Assembly (NCBI RefSeq): GCF_001742425.1
Contig: NZ_MJEH01000044.1
Location: 118,199 to 182,198, forward strand
Direction of reading: 5' to 3'
DNA: 64,000 nt
Source: Bacillus solimangrovi
GTDB lineage: Bacteria > Bacillota > Bacilli > Bacillales > Bacillaceae_N
This document shows, one piece after another, positions 27,158-36,172 of the stretch (position 1 is its first letter; every line of letters starts with the position of its first letter). A program made the position numbers and the translations under genes. The notes below the pieces were generated by a model. That model ran no database searches. It was not told the DNA's origin and worked only from the letters and a program-made list of their open reading frames with translations.

Positions 27158-27370
27158 TTAGCGAGCGGATAGGCCGTGTGCAAGGGCATCTAACATTTCA
27201 TCACGTTCTTTTTCGTTTGAATTATTCCAAATCAACTCAAATAAAACACCTAATCCAGGTAACATTTTTTCTTCGTTGCTTTGAATGGCATCTAGGATTG
27301 TTGATTCGAGTTGTTCTTTTGAATTTTGTGATACGTTTGCAATAACAGCATTTCGTAAGTTTAAGTTCAT
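27158..27370 (-). CDS. sspI: Small acid-soluble spore protein SspI
   Basis: 70 residues beginning [12 protein letters not shown] after Met, with [16 protein letters not shown] in the middle, the SspI signature. It is a minor spore-core protein made in the forespore. ATG at 27370 follows GAGGTGAT; a GTG three codons earlier is inside that site. Convergent with ysdC and divergent from the methyltransferase gene, as in B. subtilis. I found no convincing sigma-G promoter by eye. It marks the host as a spore former. Confidence 0.93.
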   Translation of the reverse strand: MNLNLRNAVIANVSQNSKEQLESTILDAIQSNEEKMLPGLGVLFELIWNNSNEKERDEMLDALAHGLSAR

Positions 27371-27501
27371 CACTATCACCTCTTTTTAATAAATGTTGTA
27401 TGCCTCTATCATTTGCAATTTGTAAGCGAATATGTATATCTTTTTAAAAGGATAAGATAAAGAAAAGCGAGACGTAATCGTATGAAGGATAGGTGAAAGC
27501 A

Positions 27502-28260
27502 TTGAAGCATATTCAATCAGCAAAAAATCAACAAGTGAAGCTATGGAAGAAACTTCATCAAAAAAAATATCGTGATGAGACAAATATGTTCCTAATAGAA
27601 GGTAAACACCTTGTTGAAGAAGCGATAAAAGGTGAACAAGCATTTGAAGCAATTCTCGTTCAAGATGATGAAGTTATGCCACCAATGTTACAAAATATGA
27701 ACAGTGAGTTATATATTGTTTCAAGAGATGTTATGCAAGCGATTTGTGATACGAAGACACCCCAAGGAATTGCAGCAATTTGTAAAATTACAAACGGTAC
27801 TGAAATTAAAAATGATAACTACTCGAAGCTACTATTAGTAGATGGTGTCCAAGACCCGGGTAATTTAGGAACATTAATTCGTACAGCTGATGCAGTTGGA
27901 CTTGATGGGATCATTATCAGTGAAGGCAGTGCGGATATTTATAATAGTAAGGTTGTTCGCTCCACACAAGGCTCGCTCTTTCATATTCCAGTTATAAAGG
28001 GAGACCTTATAGAATGGATAGAGCGCTTAGAAAAAAACAGTGTTTCAGTATTCGGTAGTGCATTGGAAGGGGCTGTTCCTTACGGAGAAATTTCTGCCCA
28101 AGAACGTTTTGCTTTAGTTGTTGGTAATGAAGGAAGTGGTGTGAGAAAGGAACTTCTAGATAGGACAAGCCAAAATTTATATGTTCCAATATATGGACAA
28201 GCTGAGTCGCTAAATGTAGCAATTGCAAGTGGTATATTGTTATATCATTTACGTGCATAA
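27502..28260 (+). CDS. TrmH/SpoU-family RNA methyltransferase, YsgA-like
   Basis: 252 residues. N-terminal substrate-binding domain (FLIEGKHLVEEAI) and SPOUT knot domain with DGVQDPGNLGTLIRTADAVG, VRSTQGSLFHIPV, LVVGNEGSGVRKEL and SLNVAIASGILLYHLR, the AdoMet-binding knot signatures. Likely 2'-O-methylates rRNA or tRNA; target unknown. I chose TTG at 27502, preceded by AGGTGA, over GTG at 27493, because the resulting N-terminus (MKHIQSAKNQQVK) fits the family. It precedes pheST as in B. subtilis (ysgA). Confidence 0.88.
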   Translation: MKHIQSAKNQQVKLWKKLHQKKYRDETNMFLIEGKHLVEEAIKGEQAFEAILVQDDEVMPPMLQNMNSELYIVSRDVMQAICDTKTPQGIAAICKITNGTEIKNDNYSKLLLVDGVQDPGNLGTLIRTADAVGLDGIIISEGSADIYNSKVVRSTQGSLFHIPVIKGDLIEWIERLEKNSVSVFGSALEGAVPYGEISAQERFALVVGNEGSGVRKELLDRTSQNLYVPIYGQAESLNVAIASGILLYHLRA

Positions 28261-28274
28261 TATAGGAAGAGTTG

Positions 28275-28303
28275 TTGCCTTAACGATAAGGATATATTAT
28301 AAT
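28275..28303 (+). promoter_or_regulatory. Promoter of the pheST T-box transcript
   Basis: TTGCCT at 28275-28280, 17 bases, TATAAT at 28298-28303. Confidence 0.75.
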
Positions 28304-28309
28304 ACGTTC

Positions 28310-28597
28310 ATAATCAAAATGAATGAAAAAAGCGTTGAAGGAGAATAGTAAGCTGAAACCTCAGACCATTAAGGGAGGAAGTGTCGCAGACTGTAAACAC
28401 TTCTATGGTAGAGTCAGTTGAATTCACTCTGGAGCAGGCACTTGGACCTCGTTATAATAAAGCGAGTAAAGGTGTCCCGGTTGTGACAGCAATCGTTATG
28501 AAACTTGAGCGAACAGTAAACGAGTTGCGTTTATTGTTAAAAAGGGTGGTACCGCGAATACCAACTTCGTCCCTTATTTTAGGGGCGGAGTTTTTTT
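28310..28597 (+). ncRNA. T-box riboswitch upstream of pheST
   Basis: Senses uncharged tRNA-Phe. Core AGGGTGGTACCGCG at 28543-28556; intrinsic terminator pairing 28563-28574 with 28581-28592 (two G-U pairs) followed by a T run. A Phe codon TTC at 28401-28403 lies in the expected specifier area. The 28598-28730 stretch to pheS shows no further feature. Confidence 0.92.
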
Positions 28598-28730
28598 GTG
28601 TTTTGGAAAAGTTAGCTGTTTATTTTGCATATGTCAACTGGCGCTAAGCCCTTACTTAATTATAGGGGATACCGATGAAAGTTCACGATATGTCGCACAG
28701 CTAAGTGATATAAAAGGAGGAATACCAAAG

Positions 28731-29765
28731 ATGCTAGAGCGATTACAAGAACTGCGAGAAGAAGCACTGCAAAAAGTTGAAGAGGCAGTGGATTTGAAGT
28801 CATTACAAGATATTCGAGTCTCATATTTAGGGAAAAAAGGTCCGATTACCGAAGTTTTACGTGGAATGGGGAAAATGTCTGCTGAAGAACGACCAAAGAT
28901 AGGTCAGGCTGCAAATGATGTGCGTGAAGCGATTGCAACAGCTGTTGATACAAAACAAGCACAACTTGAAAAAGCTGCAGTTGAAGCAAAGCTTGCACAA
29001 GAAACGATTGATGTAACATTACCAGGACGCCCTGTTGAACAAGGTAATCATCATCCGTTAACATCAGTGGTTGAAGAAATTGAAGACTTATTCTTACGAA
29101 TGGGTTATACCGTTGCAGAAGGACCAGAAGTTGAGCAAGATTATTATAATTTTGAAGCGTTGAACTTACCGAAGGGTCACCCTGCTCGTGATATGCAAGA
29201 TTCATTCTATATTACAGAAGAGTTATTAATGCGTACGCATACATCACCAGTTCAAGCACGTACGATGGAAAAATATAAAGGAAAAGGACCTGTTAAGATT
29301 ATTTGTCCTGGTAAAGTATACCGTCGAGATACTGATGATGCGACACACTCTCATCAATTCACACAAATTGAAGGACTTGTAGTTGATGAAAATATTCGAA
29401 TGAGCGACTTAAAAGGTACACTTGATGCGTTTGCTAAACATATGTTTGGCGATGAACGTGAAATTCGCCTTCGTCCAAGTTTCTTTCCATTTACAGAGCC
29501 ATCTGTAGAAGTTGATGTTTCATGTGGAATTTGTCATGGTGAAGGATGTAGTGTTTGTAAAAAAACAGGCTGGATAGAAATTCTCGGTGCAGGAATGGTT
29601 CATCCTAATGTTTTAGAGATGGCAGGCTTTGACTCGAAGAAATATACAGGATTTGCGTTCGGAATGGGACCAGAGCGTATTGCAATGTTGAAATATGGAA
29701 TAGACGATATTCGTCATTTCTATACGAATGATAAACGTTTCTTACAACAATTCAAACGAGTGTAA
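28731..29765 (+). CDS. pheS: Phenylalanyl-tRNA synthetase alpha subunit
   Basis: Catalytic subunit of the heterotetrameric enzyme. 344 residues, the same length as in B. subtilis. N-terminal coiled coil, then class II motifs: [18 protein letters not shown], motif 2 with [17 protein letters not shown], and [17 protein letters not shown] as motif 3. ATG at 28731 follows AAAGGAGG; the frame is open upstream to 28596 but runs through leader RNA. pheT follows 28 bases later. Confidence 0.97.
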   Translation: MLERLQELREEALQKVEEAVDLKSLQDIRVSYLGKKGPITEVLRGMGKMSAEERPKIGQAANDVREAIATAVDTKQAQLEKAAVEAKLAQETIDVTLPGRPVEQGNHHPLTSVVEEIEDLFLRMGYTVAEGPEVEQDYYNFEALNLPKGHPARDMQDSFYITEELLMRTHTSPVQARTMEKYKGKGPVKIICPGKVYRRDTDDATHSHQFTQIEGLVVDENIRMSDLKGTLDAFAKHMFGDEREIRLRPSFFPFTEPSVEVDVSCGICHGEGCSVCKKTGWIEILGAGMVHPNVLEMAGFDSKKYTGFAFGMGPERIAMLKYGIDDIRHFYTNDKRFLQQFKRV

Positions 29766-29793
29766 TAAAGAATAGATTAGGAGGGTGTCAATC

Positions 29794-32220
29794 GTGTTAG
29801 TATCTTATAACTGGTTACAACAATATGTGGATTTAGATGGAATTTCTGCGGAAGACTTAGCAGAAAAGATTACACGAACAGGTATTGAAGTTGAAGGTGT
29901 TGAAGATTTAGGTGCGGGAATTAACGGTGTTGTTGTTGGGTATGTGAAAGAGCGTAATCAACATCCAAACGCTGATAAGTTAAATGTTTGTCAAGTAGAT
30001 GTAGGTGAAGAGGAATTAGTACAAATCATTTGTGGTGCACCGAATGTAGATGCAGGACAAAAAGTTGCTGTGGCAAAGGTAGGAGCGGTACTACCAGGTA
30101 ACTTTAAAATCAAAAAAGCGAAGCTACGAGGCGAAGCATCTCACGGTATGATTTGTTCATTACAAGAGCTTGGTGTTGAACAGAAGCTTGTTGCCAAAGA
30201 GTATGCAGAAGGAATTTTCGTTTTCCCAGAAGAAGCTGAAGTAGGAACAGATGCACTCGAATATTTGAATTTGAATGATAAAGTGTTAGAGCTTGGTCTA
30301 ACTCCAAACCGTGCAGATTGTTTAAGTATGTTAGGTGTAGCATATGAAGTTGCAGCAATTCTTAATAAGCCGGTGAAGCTTCCTGAAATTTCGTTGGAAG
30401 AAGCAGCTGAGCAAGCATCAGAGTCTATTTCTGTAAAAGTAGATTCGACTGATGATAACCCTTATTATTCAGCTCGTGTTATAAAAAATGTAAAAGTAGG
30501 TCCGTCACCACTATGGTTACAAAATCGTCTTATTGCTGCTGGGATTCGTCCGATTAGTAATATCGTTGATATAACTAATTTCATCTTGCTTGAATATGGT
30601 CAACCATTACATGCATTTGACTATGATCGTTTCGGTTCTAAGGAAATTGTTATTCGTCGTGCAACAGAAGGAGAATTGCTTACAACGCTTGATGATGAGA
30701 ACAGAACGTTAACAAGTGAACATCTAGTCATTACGAATGGAACGGTTCCAGTTGCACTTGCTGGTGTAATGGGTGGTGCTGATTCAGAAGTGAATGAAGA
30801 TACAGTGAATGTATTGTTAGAGTCAGCTATTTTTGATTCACAGCGCATTCGTATTGCATCAAAAGATCATGGTCTTCGAAGTGAAGCAAGTGCTCGTTAT
30901 GAAAAAGGTGTAGATATTAATCGAGCAGCGATTGCATCTGACCGTGCAGCACAATTAATGGCAGAACTTGCTGGTGGTCAAGTGTTAGCAGGCCGTATCG
31001 AGATTGACCACTTAGATAAGCGAGAATCAGTTGTTACGATCAAAGGTGAACGAATTAACAAAGTGCTCGGTACTGAAATTTCCACAAATGAAATTGGGGG
31101 GATTTTTGACCGATTGAAATTTAATTATACAGTTGATCACGATAGCTTTATTGTGAACGTACCTTCTCGCCGTTGGGATATAACGATTGAAGAAGATTTG
31201 GTTGAAGAAGTTGCTCGTATGTATGGTTATGACAACTTGCCAAAGACGTTACCAGTTGGTCAATCTAATCCTGGAGCGCTTACTTCTTACCAGCAAAAAC
31301 GACGTATAGTACGACGTTATTTAGAAGGAACAGGGGTATATGAGACTGTTACGTATGCGTTAACGAGTGAAGCGCGTGTACATCAATATAAGGATGACAA
31401 TATAGTAGCAAATCCTGTACATCTTGCGATGCCAATGAGTGAGGAGAGAAGTGTGCTTCGACTTAGTATTGTACCTCATCTTCTAGAGGTATTAAGCTAC
31501 AATAAAGCGCGTCGTATGGATAGCCTTTCACTATTTGAGATTGGTTCAGTTTATTTGACGGATGAAGAAGTAGTAACGAAACTACCAACTGAAACAGAAC
31601 GTCTTGCAGGTGCATTTACAGGGTTATGGCAAAAACATCAGTGGCAAGGAGAGAAGAAAGTAGTCGACTTTTTTGTTGCAAAAGGTGTGCTTGAAGGTCT
31701 ATTTACTGAGCTTGGTTTAAGTGATCGAATTACTTTCACTCGTTTGAATAAGGAAGGCATGCATCCAGGTCGAACAGCTGAGGTGAAGTTAGATAATGAA
31801 TATCTTGGATTCATTGGACAGTTGCACCCACAAGCTCAAAAAGATGCTGATTTAAATGAAACATATGTGTTTGAAATTTCACTTGAAAAATTATTAAATG
31901 CAGATGCTGGAGCGGTTTCGTATAAGCCAATTCCACGTTTCCCATCAATTTCACGTGATATTGCACTTGTCTTAGCAGAAGATATTCCATCTTCAGATGT
32001 AAAGTCTGTTATTTACGAAGCTGGAGGGAAATTACTTCAGGATGTAACTATCTTTGACTTGTACAAAGGGGAGCACCTAGAGGCAGGTAAGAAGTCACTC
32101 GCATTCTCACTTCGTTATTTTGATCCTGAAAAAACATTAACAGATGAAGAAGTAACGAAAGTTCATGAAAAAGTATTAAAAGTTGTAGAAGAAAAATTAG
32201 GCGCTACATTACGCGGATAA
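29794..32220 (+). CDS. pheT: Phenylalanyl-tRNA synthetase beta subunit
   Basis: Editing and tRNA-binding subunit, 808 residues. Order: N-terminal part with OB-fold tRNA-binding domain ([13 protein letters not shown]), B3/4 editing domain, B5 domain ([24 protein letters not shown] region), catalytic-like core, C-terminal ferredoxin-fold anticodon domain ([17 protein letters not shown]). GTG at 29794 follows AGGAGGGTG; the GTG at 29785 lies inside the binding site. The stop codon is part of a large palindrome shared with convergent rnhC. Confidence 0.97.
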   Translation: MLVSYNWLQQYVDLDGISAEDLAEKITRTGIEVEGVEDLGAGINGVVVGYVKERNQHPNADKLNVCQVDVGEEELVQIICGAPNVDAGQKVAVAKVGAVLPGNFKIKKAKLRGEASHGMICSLQELGVEQKLVAKEYAEGIFVFPEEAEVGTDALEYLNLNDKVLELGLTPNRADCLSMLGVAYEVAAILNKPVKLPEISLEEAAEQASESISVKVDSTDDNPYYSARVIKNVKVGPSPLWLQNRLIAAGIRPISNIVDITNFILLEYGQPLHAFDYDRFGSKEIVIRRATEGELLTTLDDENRTLTSEHLVITNGTVPVALAGVMGGADSEVNEDTVNVLLESAIFDSQRIRIASKDHGLRSEASARYEKGVDINRAAIASDRAAQLMAELAGGQVLAGRIEIDHLDKRESVVTIKGERINKVLGTEISTNEIGGIFDRLKFNYTVDHDSFIVNVPSRRWDITIEEDLVEEVARMYGYDNLPKTLPVGQSNPGALTSYQQKRRIVRRYLEGTGVYETVTYALTSEARVHQYKDDNIVANPVHLAMPMSEERSVLRLSIVPHLLEVLSYNKARRMDSLSLFEIGSVYLTDEEVVTKLPTETERLAGAFTGLWQKHQWQGEKKVVDFFVAKGVLEGLFTELGLSDRITFTRLNKEGMHPGRTAEVKLDNEYLGFIGQLHPQAQKDADLNETYVFEISLEKLLNADAGAVSYKPIPRFPSISRDIALVLAEDIPSSDVKSVIYEAGGKLLQDVTIFDLYKGEHLEAGKKSLAFSLRYFDPEKTLTDEEVTKVHEKVLKVVEEKLGATLRG

Positions 32221-32260
32221 TAGTAAAAGAGGTACTCATATGAGTACCTCTTTTACTATT
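32219..32260. terminator. Bidirectional terminator between pheT and rnhC
   Basis: A perfect 42-base palindrome with 21-base arms (32219-32239 and 32240-32260) and no spacer. It holds two bases of the pheT stop codon and two of the rnhC stop, and has A/T runs that give T tails on both strands. Confidence 0.88.
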
Positions 32261-33182
32261 AATAAATAAGTTTTTTTGCTTTTTCAGTGTTGGCGAAATG
32301 ATACTTTGTAAATTGATTAAGTGCTGATTCTCCTTTTAATTTAATTAGTTTTGCAGCAGCCTTATCAACAATATGTCCTGCACCTTTCGGTAATTTAAAA
32401 CCAGCTTGTTCACTTAACTTTTCAAATTCACGTACAAACACATAACGAGCAATAATTGAAGCGGCTGCAACAGATAGATGGACGCCTTCTGCTTGAGTAC
32501 TAAAATAGATTGGTTCTGTCCATTCTCTTTTCTTTCCACTAATATGGTTAAAATACGTAGCAGGCTGAACAAATTGATCAATGAGAATACCATCTAATTG
32601 AGTCCGTTCAATCTTTTTAACAGCATGGTTAATAGCTTGATTATGAAGAAGTGCTTTCATTTTCCCTTGCGTCATGCCACTAGCTTGTAGTTCGTTATAT
32701 TTTTCATTATGCAGGATAAGTAGACTATAAGGAATAATCGGCATAATCTCTTTTGCAATACGGGCTATTTGTGTATCGTCTAAATTCTTAGAATCACGGA
32801 CACCAAGTTCTTTGAGAAGTGGAATTTGTTCTTTGGAAACGAATGCGGCTACAACAGTCATTGGGCCGAAATAGTCTCCTGTTCCAACTTCGTCTGAACC
32901 GAGGATAGACATATTTGCAATTGTTGCAGGTGGAGCATAGTTGTGCTGTGACTTTGCCTTCTTTTGTTTTGACTGAAGTTGTTTTCCCCATCGAGCGGAT
33001 TCTGCTTCGGCATCTTTTCCTTGGAATAATACTTTTCCAGACTTATATGCTGTAATTGAACAACCTGTTAGCTTAGCTGCAAAAATGCTTCCTGGTGGTT
33101 GTTTCGGTTGAAGTGATGTTGCATAATAAGCTTTCATTTTTTCAATTGTATGTATTGAAGTTTGAATAACTGAATTTGACAT
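32259..33182 (-). CDS. rnhC: Ribonuclease HIII
   Basis: Cleaves RNA in RNA-DNA hybrids. 307 residues. The N-terminal TBP-like domain is typical of HIII; the catalytic domain begins GSDEVGTGDYFGP with Asp97 and Glu98, the positions known in the Geobacillus enzyme, and ends with a region containing AAASIIARYVF. ATG at 33182 on the minus strand follows AAGGAG. Divergent from zapA, as in B. subtilis. Confidence 0.96.
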   Translation of the reverse strand: MSNSVIQTSIHTIEKMKAYYATSLQPKQPPGSIFAAKLTGCSITAYKSGKVLFQGKDAEAESARWGKQLQSKQKKAKSQHNYAPPATIANMSILGSDEVGTGDYFGPMTVVAAFVSKEQIPLLKELGVRDSKNLDDTQIARIAKEIMPIIPYSLLILHNEKYNELQASGMTQGKMKALLHNQAINHAVKKIERTQLDGILIDQFVQPATYFNHISGKKREWTEPIYFSTQAEGVHLSVAAASIIARYVFVREFEKLSEQAGFKLPKGAGHIVDKAAAKLIKLKGESALNQFTKYHFANTEKAKKLIY

Positions 33183-33350
33183 GTGTAGAACTCCTTTCAG
33201 AATAAAACAAGTAATAATTTAAACGTAACTTTCCTAACGAAGTAGTCCAAAAAGTTCGAGTGAAATTTACTTTTGTATTCCTATATCAACTTGGCACTTT
33301 TTGTCCTCCTTTTTGAATCTCCAATAAAGGAAAAAGATAATGTAAATGTT

Positions 33351-33378
33351 TTGAAAACAATGTGCTTCATGTTATCAT
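33351..33378 (+). promoter_or_regulatory. Possible zapA-cvpA promoter
   Basis: TTGAAA at 33351-33356, 16 bases, TATCAT at 33373-33378 with TG two bases earlier (33370-33371 region). Transcription would start near 33385 and give a leader of about 110 bases. Confidence 0.5.
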
Positions 33379-33402
33379 TACATAATAGGATGCTTGTGTG
33401 TT

Positions 33403-33487
33403 GTTCAAAAAGAATATCGACAGAGTTTATTATCTGTAAGCCTCTTTTATCGATCTTTTTGAACGGTATCTTCATGAACAAGGGGGC
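33403..33487 (+). promoter_or_regulatory. Structured zapA leader, possible SD pairing
   Basis: GTTCAAAAAGA (33403-33413) pairs exactly with TCTTTTTGAAC (33454-33464); inside it TCGA (33417-33420) can pair with TCGA (33450-33453) and CAGA with TCTG. GCCTCTTT (33440-33447), in the hairpin interior, can pair with AAGGGGGC (33480-33487), the likely ribosome-binding site (two G-U pairs). No T run follows, so it is not a terminator. The rest of the 33183-33496 gap holds the zapA promoter. Confidence 0.45.
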
Positions 33488-33496
33488 TTTCTTAAG

Positions 33497-33772
33497 GTGT
33501 CAGGGGATAAAATAACACGTACAATTGTTGAAATACATGGCCAACAATACACAATTGTTGGTGATGAGGATTCGAGTCGTGTACGTATGGTTGCTAGTTT
33601 TGTAGATAGCAAGATGAAAGAAATACATGAAATGAATTCATTTTTAGATACTAATAAACTTGCAGTATTGACCGCAGTCAATATTGTACACGATTATTTG
33701 AAATTACAAAATGATTATGAACAATTAGTTAGAAAAATAGAACAAGAAAAAGGAAATAGTGAACATGTTTGA
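33497..33772 (+). CDS. zapA: Cell division protein ZapA
   Basis: Binds FtsZ and bundles protofilaments. 91 residues with N-terminal RTIVEIHGQQYTIVGDE, MVASFVDSKMKEI, and LAVLTAVNIVHDYLKLQNDYE leading into the C-terminal coiled coil. GTG at 33497, with AGGGGG at 33481-33486 ten bases before. Its end overlaps the cvpA-like gene by eight bases. Confidence 0.93.
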   Translation: MSGDKITRTIVEIHGQQYTIVGDEDSSRVRMVASFVDSKMKEIHEMNSFLDTNKLAVLTAVNIVHDYLKLQNDYEQLVRKIEQEKGNSEHV

Positions 33773-34304
33773 TTTAATAATTATTGTACTGCTTGCTGGT
33801 GGTTTCTTTATCGGTTTTCAACGAGGTTTTGTTTTACAGGCCATACATATTATTGGTTTTATTTTGTCCTTTGTTGTTGCATATATGTATTTTGATACGT
33901 TAACACCACACATACGCTTATGGATTCCATATCCCTCATTACCTGAAGACAGCACATTGACAATCTTTTTAGATGCTGTGAATGCTGAGATGGCTTATTA
34001 TCGTGCGATTTCGTTTGCACTTCTTTTCTTCGGAACGAAGATTGTGATGCAGATTATAGGAGCAATGTTAGATTTTCTTGCTGATTTACCATTGTTAAGT
34101 ACAGTAAATGGGTGGTTTGGTGGTGTTTTAGGCTTTGCAGAAGTGTACCTGTTTGTTTTCTTTGCATTGTACATTGGAGCATTAGTTCCATTAGAAAGCA
34201 TTCAAACGGCTTTAAGTCATTCTGTGCTTGCTCAAGGTATTATTGAACATACTCCAGTTTTTTCCGATAAGATAAAAGAGTTATGGTTTGAACATATAGC
34301 ATAG
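33765..34304 (+). CDS. CvpA family membrane protein, YshB-like
   Basis: 179 residues with four predicted transmembrane segments (about 2-20, 25-45, 80-100, 115-140). Its N-terminus, with GGFFIGFQRGFVLQ, is the CvpA family pattern; CvpA was first linked to colicin V export, but the general role is unclear. ATG at 33765 with AAGGA ten bases before; a GTG two codons upstream is possible. Overlaps zapA, so the two are co-translated. Confidence 0.88.
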   Translation: MFDLIIIVLLAGGFFIGFQRGFVLQAIHIIGFILSFVVAYMYFDTLTPHIRLWIPYPSLPEDSTLTIFLDAVNAEMAYYRAISFALLFFGTKIVMQIIGAMLDFLADLPLLSTVNGWFGGVLGFAEVYLFVFFALYIGALVPLESIQTALSHSVLAQGIIEHTPVFSDKIKELWFEHIA

Positions 34305-34340
34305 TTTTTTAGCAATTAAGGATAAAATGAAAGTAAGAAC

Positions 34341-34370
34341 AAAAAACTTCTCCATCGTGAGAAGTTTTTT
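34341..34370 (+). terminator. Terminator after zapA-cvpA
   Basis: Twelve-base perfect stem (34341-34352 with 34359-34370), loop of six, the 3' arm ending in TTTTTT. Confidence 0.85.
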
Positions 34371-34414
34371 GAACATAAGGCACCTTTGTAGAAAAAATTT
34401 AGGTGGTGTTATAA

Positions 34415-36133
34415 ATGAACATGAATAAAAAAGACGTTATTAAGGTTCTTGAAATGATTGCAATACATATGGAAATTAAAGGTGAGAATACATTTAAGAT
34501 TTCTGCATACAGAAAAGCTGCACAAGCGTTAGAAACAGATGATAGAAGCTTAAGTGATATTGAGGATGTTTCTAAACTAAAAGGGATTGGCAAAGGTACC
34601 GCTTCTGTTATCGATGAATTAATGGTAACAGGTTCTTCACAACTATTGGAGCAATTAAAAGCAGAAGTTCCATCAGGTTTATTGAAATTGTTGAAAGTTC
34701 AAGGGCTAGGTGGTAAAAAGATAGCAAAACTATATCAAGAATTAGGAATAACTGATATAGAAAGCTTGATTAAGGCGTGTAACGAACATAAAGTACAGGA
34801 ACTTGCTGGGTTTGGTAAAAAAACAGAAGAAAAAATTCTACTTGCTGCTAAGGAAATGGGCAGCCGACCAGAAAGATTACCGATTGCATTCATGTTACCA
34901 ATCGCGGAGCAAATAGAGTTACAGCTTGAGGAAATGAATGGAATTAGGCAGTGGTCACGTGCAGGTAGTTTAAGGCGATTAAGAGAAACGATTAAGGATC
35001 TTGATTTTATTATTGCAACAGAAGAACCAGTTGTTGTACGCGAACAATTATTGAAGCTTGAACATATATCATCTGTAATTGCTTCAGGAGATACAAAGGT
35101 ATCTGTTGTACTTGAATATGATTATGAAGTATCAGTGGATTTTCGACTTGTGGAGCCATCTGCATTTGCTACGACACTTCATCATTTTACAGGTTCGAAA
35201 GACCATAATATTCGTATGAGGCAGATTGCCAAATCTCGTGGTGAGAAAATTAGTGAATATGGAGTAGAAGTGGAAGCTACTGGAGAGATGTTGACATTTG
35301 ACAATGAGCAAGATTTCTTCCAACATTTTGACTTGCATTATATTCCACCCGAATTAAGGCAAGGAAATGGTGAAGTTGAAAAGTTTACTGAATCGCATGA
35401 ACTAATTGACTTTCGAGACATTCAAGGTGATTTGCATATGCATACGACATGGAGTGATGGTGCTTATTCAATTGAAGAAATGATTGAAGCAGCACGAGAG
35501 AGAGGTTATTCATACATCGCAATTACCGATCATTCAAAATATTTGAAGGTTGCCAATGGGTTAAGTGATGCCCGATTATTACAACAAAATGAAGAGATTA
35601 AGTTAATAAATGAGAAGTATGATGATATAACAGTTCTTTCAGGTGTTGAGATGGATATTCTGCCAGATGGTACACTTGACTATGGTAATGAAGTATTAGC
35701 ACAATTAGATATTGTGATTGCATCGATTCATTCAAGCTTTTCACAACCAAGAGAGATTATTATGGATCGGTTAATACACGCATTAGAGAATAAACATGTG
35801 GATTTGATTGCCCATCCAACTGGAAGATTAATTGGAAGGCGTGAGGGATATGATGTTGACTTAGACATGTTAATTCAAGTTGCAGCTCGGACAAATACGG
35901 CTCTTGAATTAAACGCTAATCCTAATCGACTTGATTTATCAGCTGAATGGTTAGTTAAAGCTCAAGAAGCTGGTGTAAAGCTTGTTATCAATACTGATGC
36001 ACATTCAATTGATATGTTAGATGATATGAAGGTTGGTATCAGTGCTGCTCGTGCAGGTTGGGTAAGAAGAGATTCGGTAATAAATACATGGGATTTAGCG
36101 ATGTTAAAACAATTTTTAAGTCGAAATGATTAA
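34415..36133 (+). CDS. polX: DNA polymerase/3'-5' exonuclease PolX
   Basis: Family X repair polymerase fused to a PHP exonuclease, 572 residues. N-terminal helix-hairpin-helix region (LKGIGKGTASVIDEL, LGGKKIAKLYQELG, LAGFGKKTEEKIL), nucleotidyl-transfer motif GSLRRLRETIKDLDFII near 185-201, then the PHP domain from about 335 (GDLHMHTTWSDGAYS, ITDHSKY, HPTGRLIG, NTDAHS) with the metal-binding His and Asp residues. ATG at 34415 behind AGGTGG. mutS2 follows, as in B. subtilis (yshC). Confidence 0.95.
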   Translation: MNMNKKDVIKVLEMIAIHMEIKGENTFKISAYRKAAQALETDDRSLSDIEDVSKLKGIGKGTASVIDELMVTGSSQLLEQLKAEVPSGLLKLLKVQGLGGKKIAKLYQELGITDIESLIKACNEHKVQELAGFGKKTEEKILLAAKEMGSRPERLPIAFMLPIAEQIELQLEEMNGIRQWSRAGSLRRLRETIKDLDFIIATEEPVVVREQLLKLEHISSVIASGDTKVSVVLEYDYEVSVDFRLVEPSAFATTLHHFTGSKDHNIRMRQIAKSRGEKISEYGVEVEATGEMLTFDNEQDFFQHFDLHYIPPELRQGNGEVEKFTESHELIDFRDIQGDLHMHTTWSDGAYSIEEMIEAARERGYSYIAITDHSKYLKVANGLSDARLLQQNEEIKLINEKYDDITVLSGVEMDILPDGTLDYGNEVLAQLDIVIASIHSSFSQPREIIMDRLIHALENKHVDLIAHPTGRLIGRREGYDVDLDMLIQVAARTNTALELNANPNRLDLSAEWLVKAQEAGVKLVINTDAHSIDMLDDMKVGISAARAGWVRRDSVINTWDLAMLKQFLSRND

Positions 36134-36172
36134 AAATAGAACTATGGAAAGAGAACAAGGAGGAAATTTGCT

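Noticed and set aside
27371..27450. Sigma-G promoter for sspI
   Set aside because: CATACAA on the minus strand resembles the -10 but lacks the final TA, and no -35 lies at the right distance.
28381..28647. 88-residue open frame upstream of pheS
   Set aside because: Translation of T-box leader, including core and terminator; no ribosome-binding role for it.
33273..33515. 80-residue plus-strand open frame before zapA
   Set aside because: No ribosome-binding site; it runs across the zapA promoter, leader hairpin and zapA start, and the residue mix looks like translated non-coding DNA.
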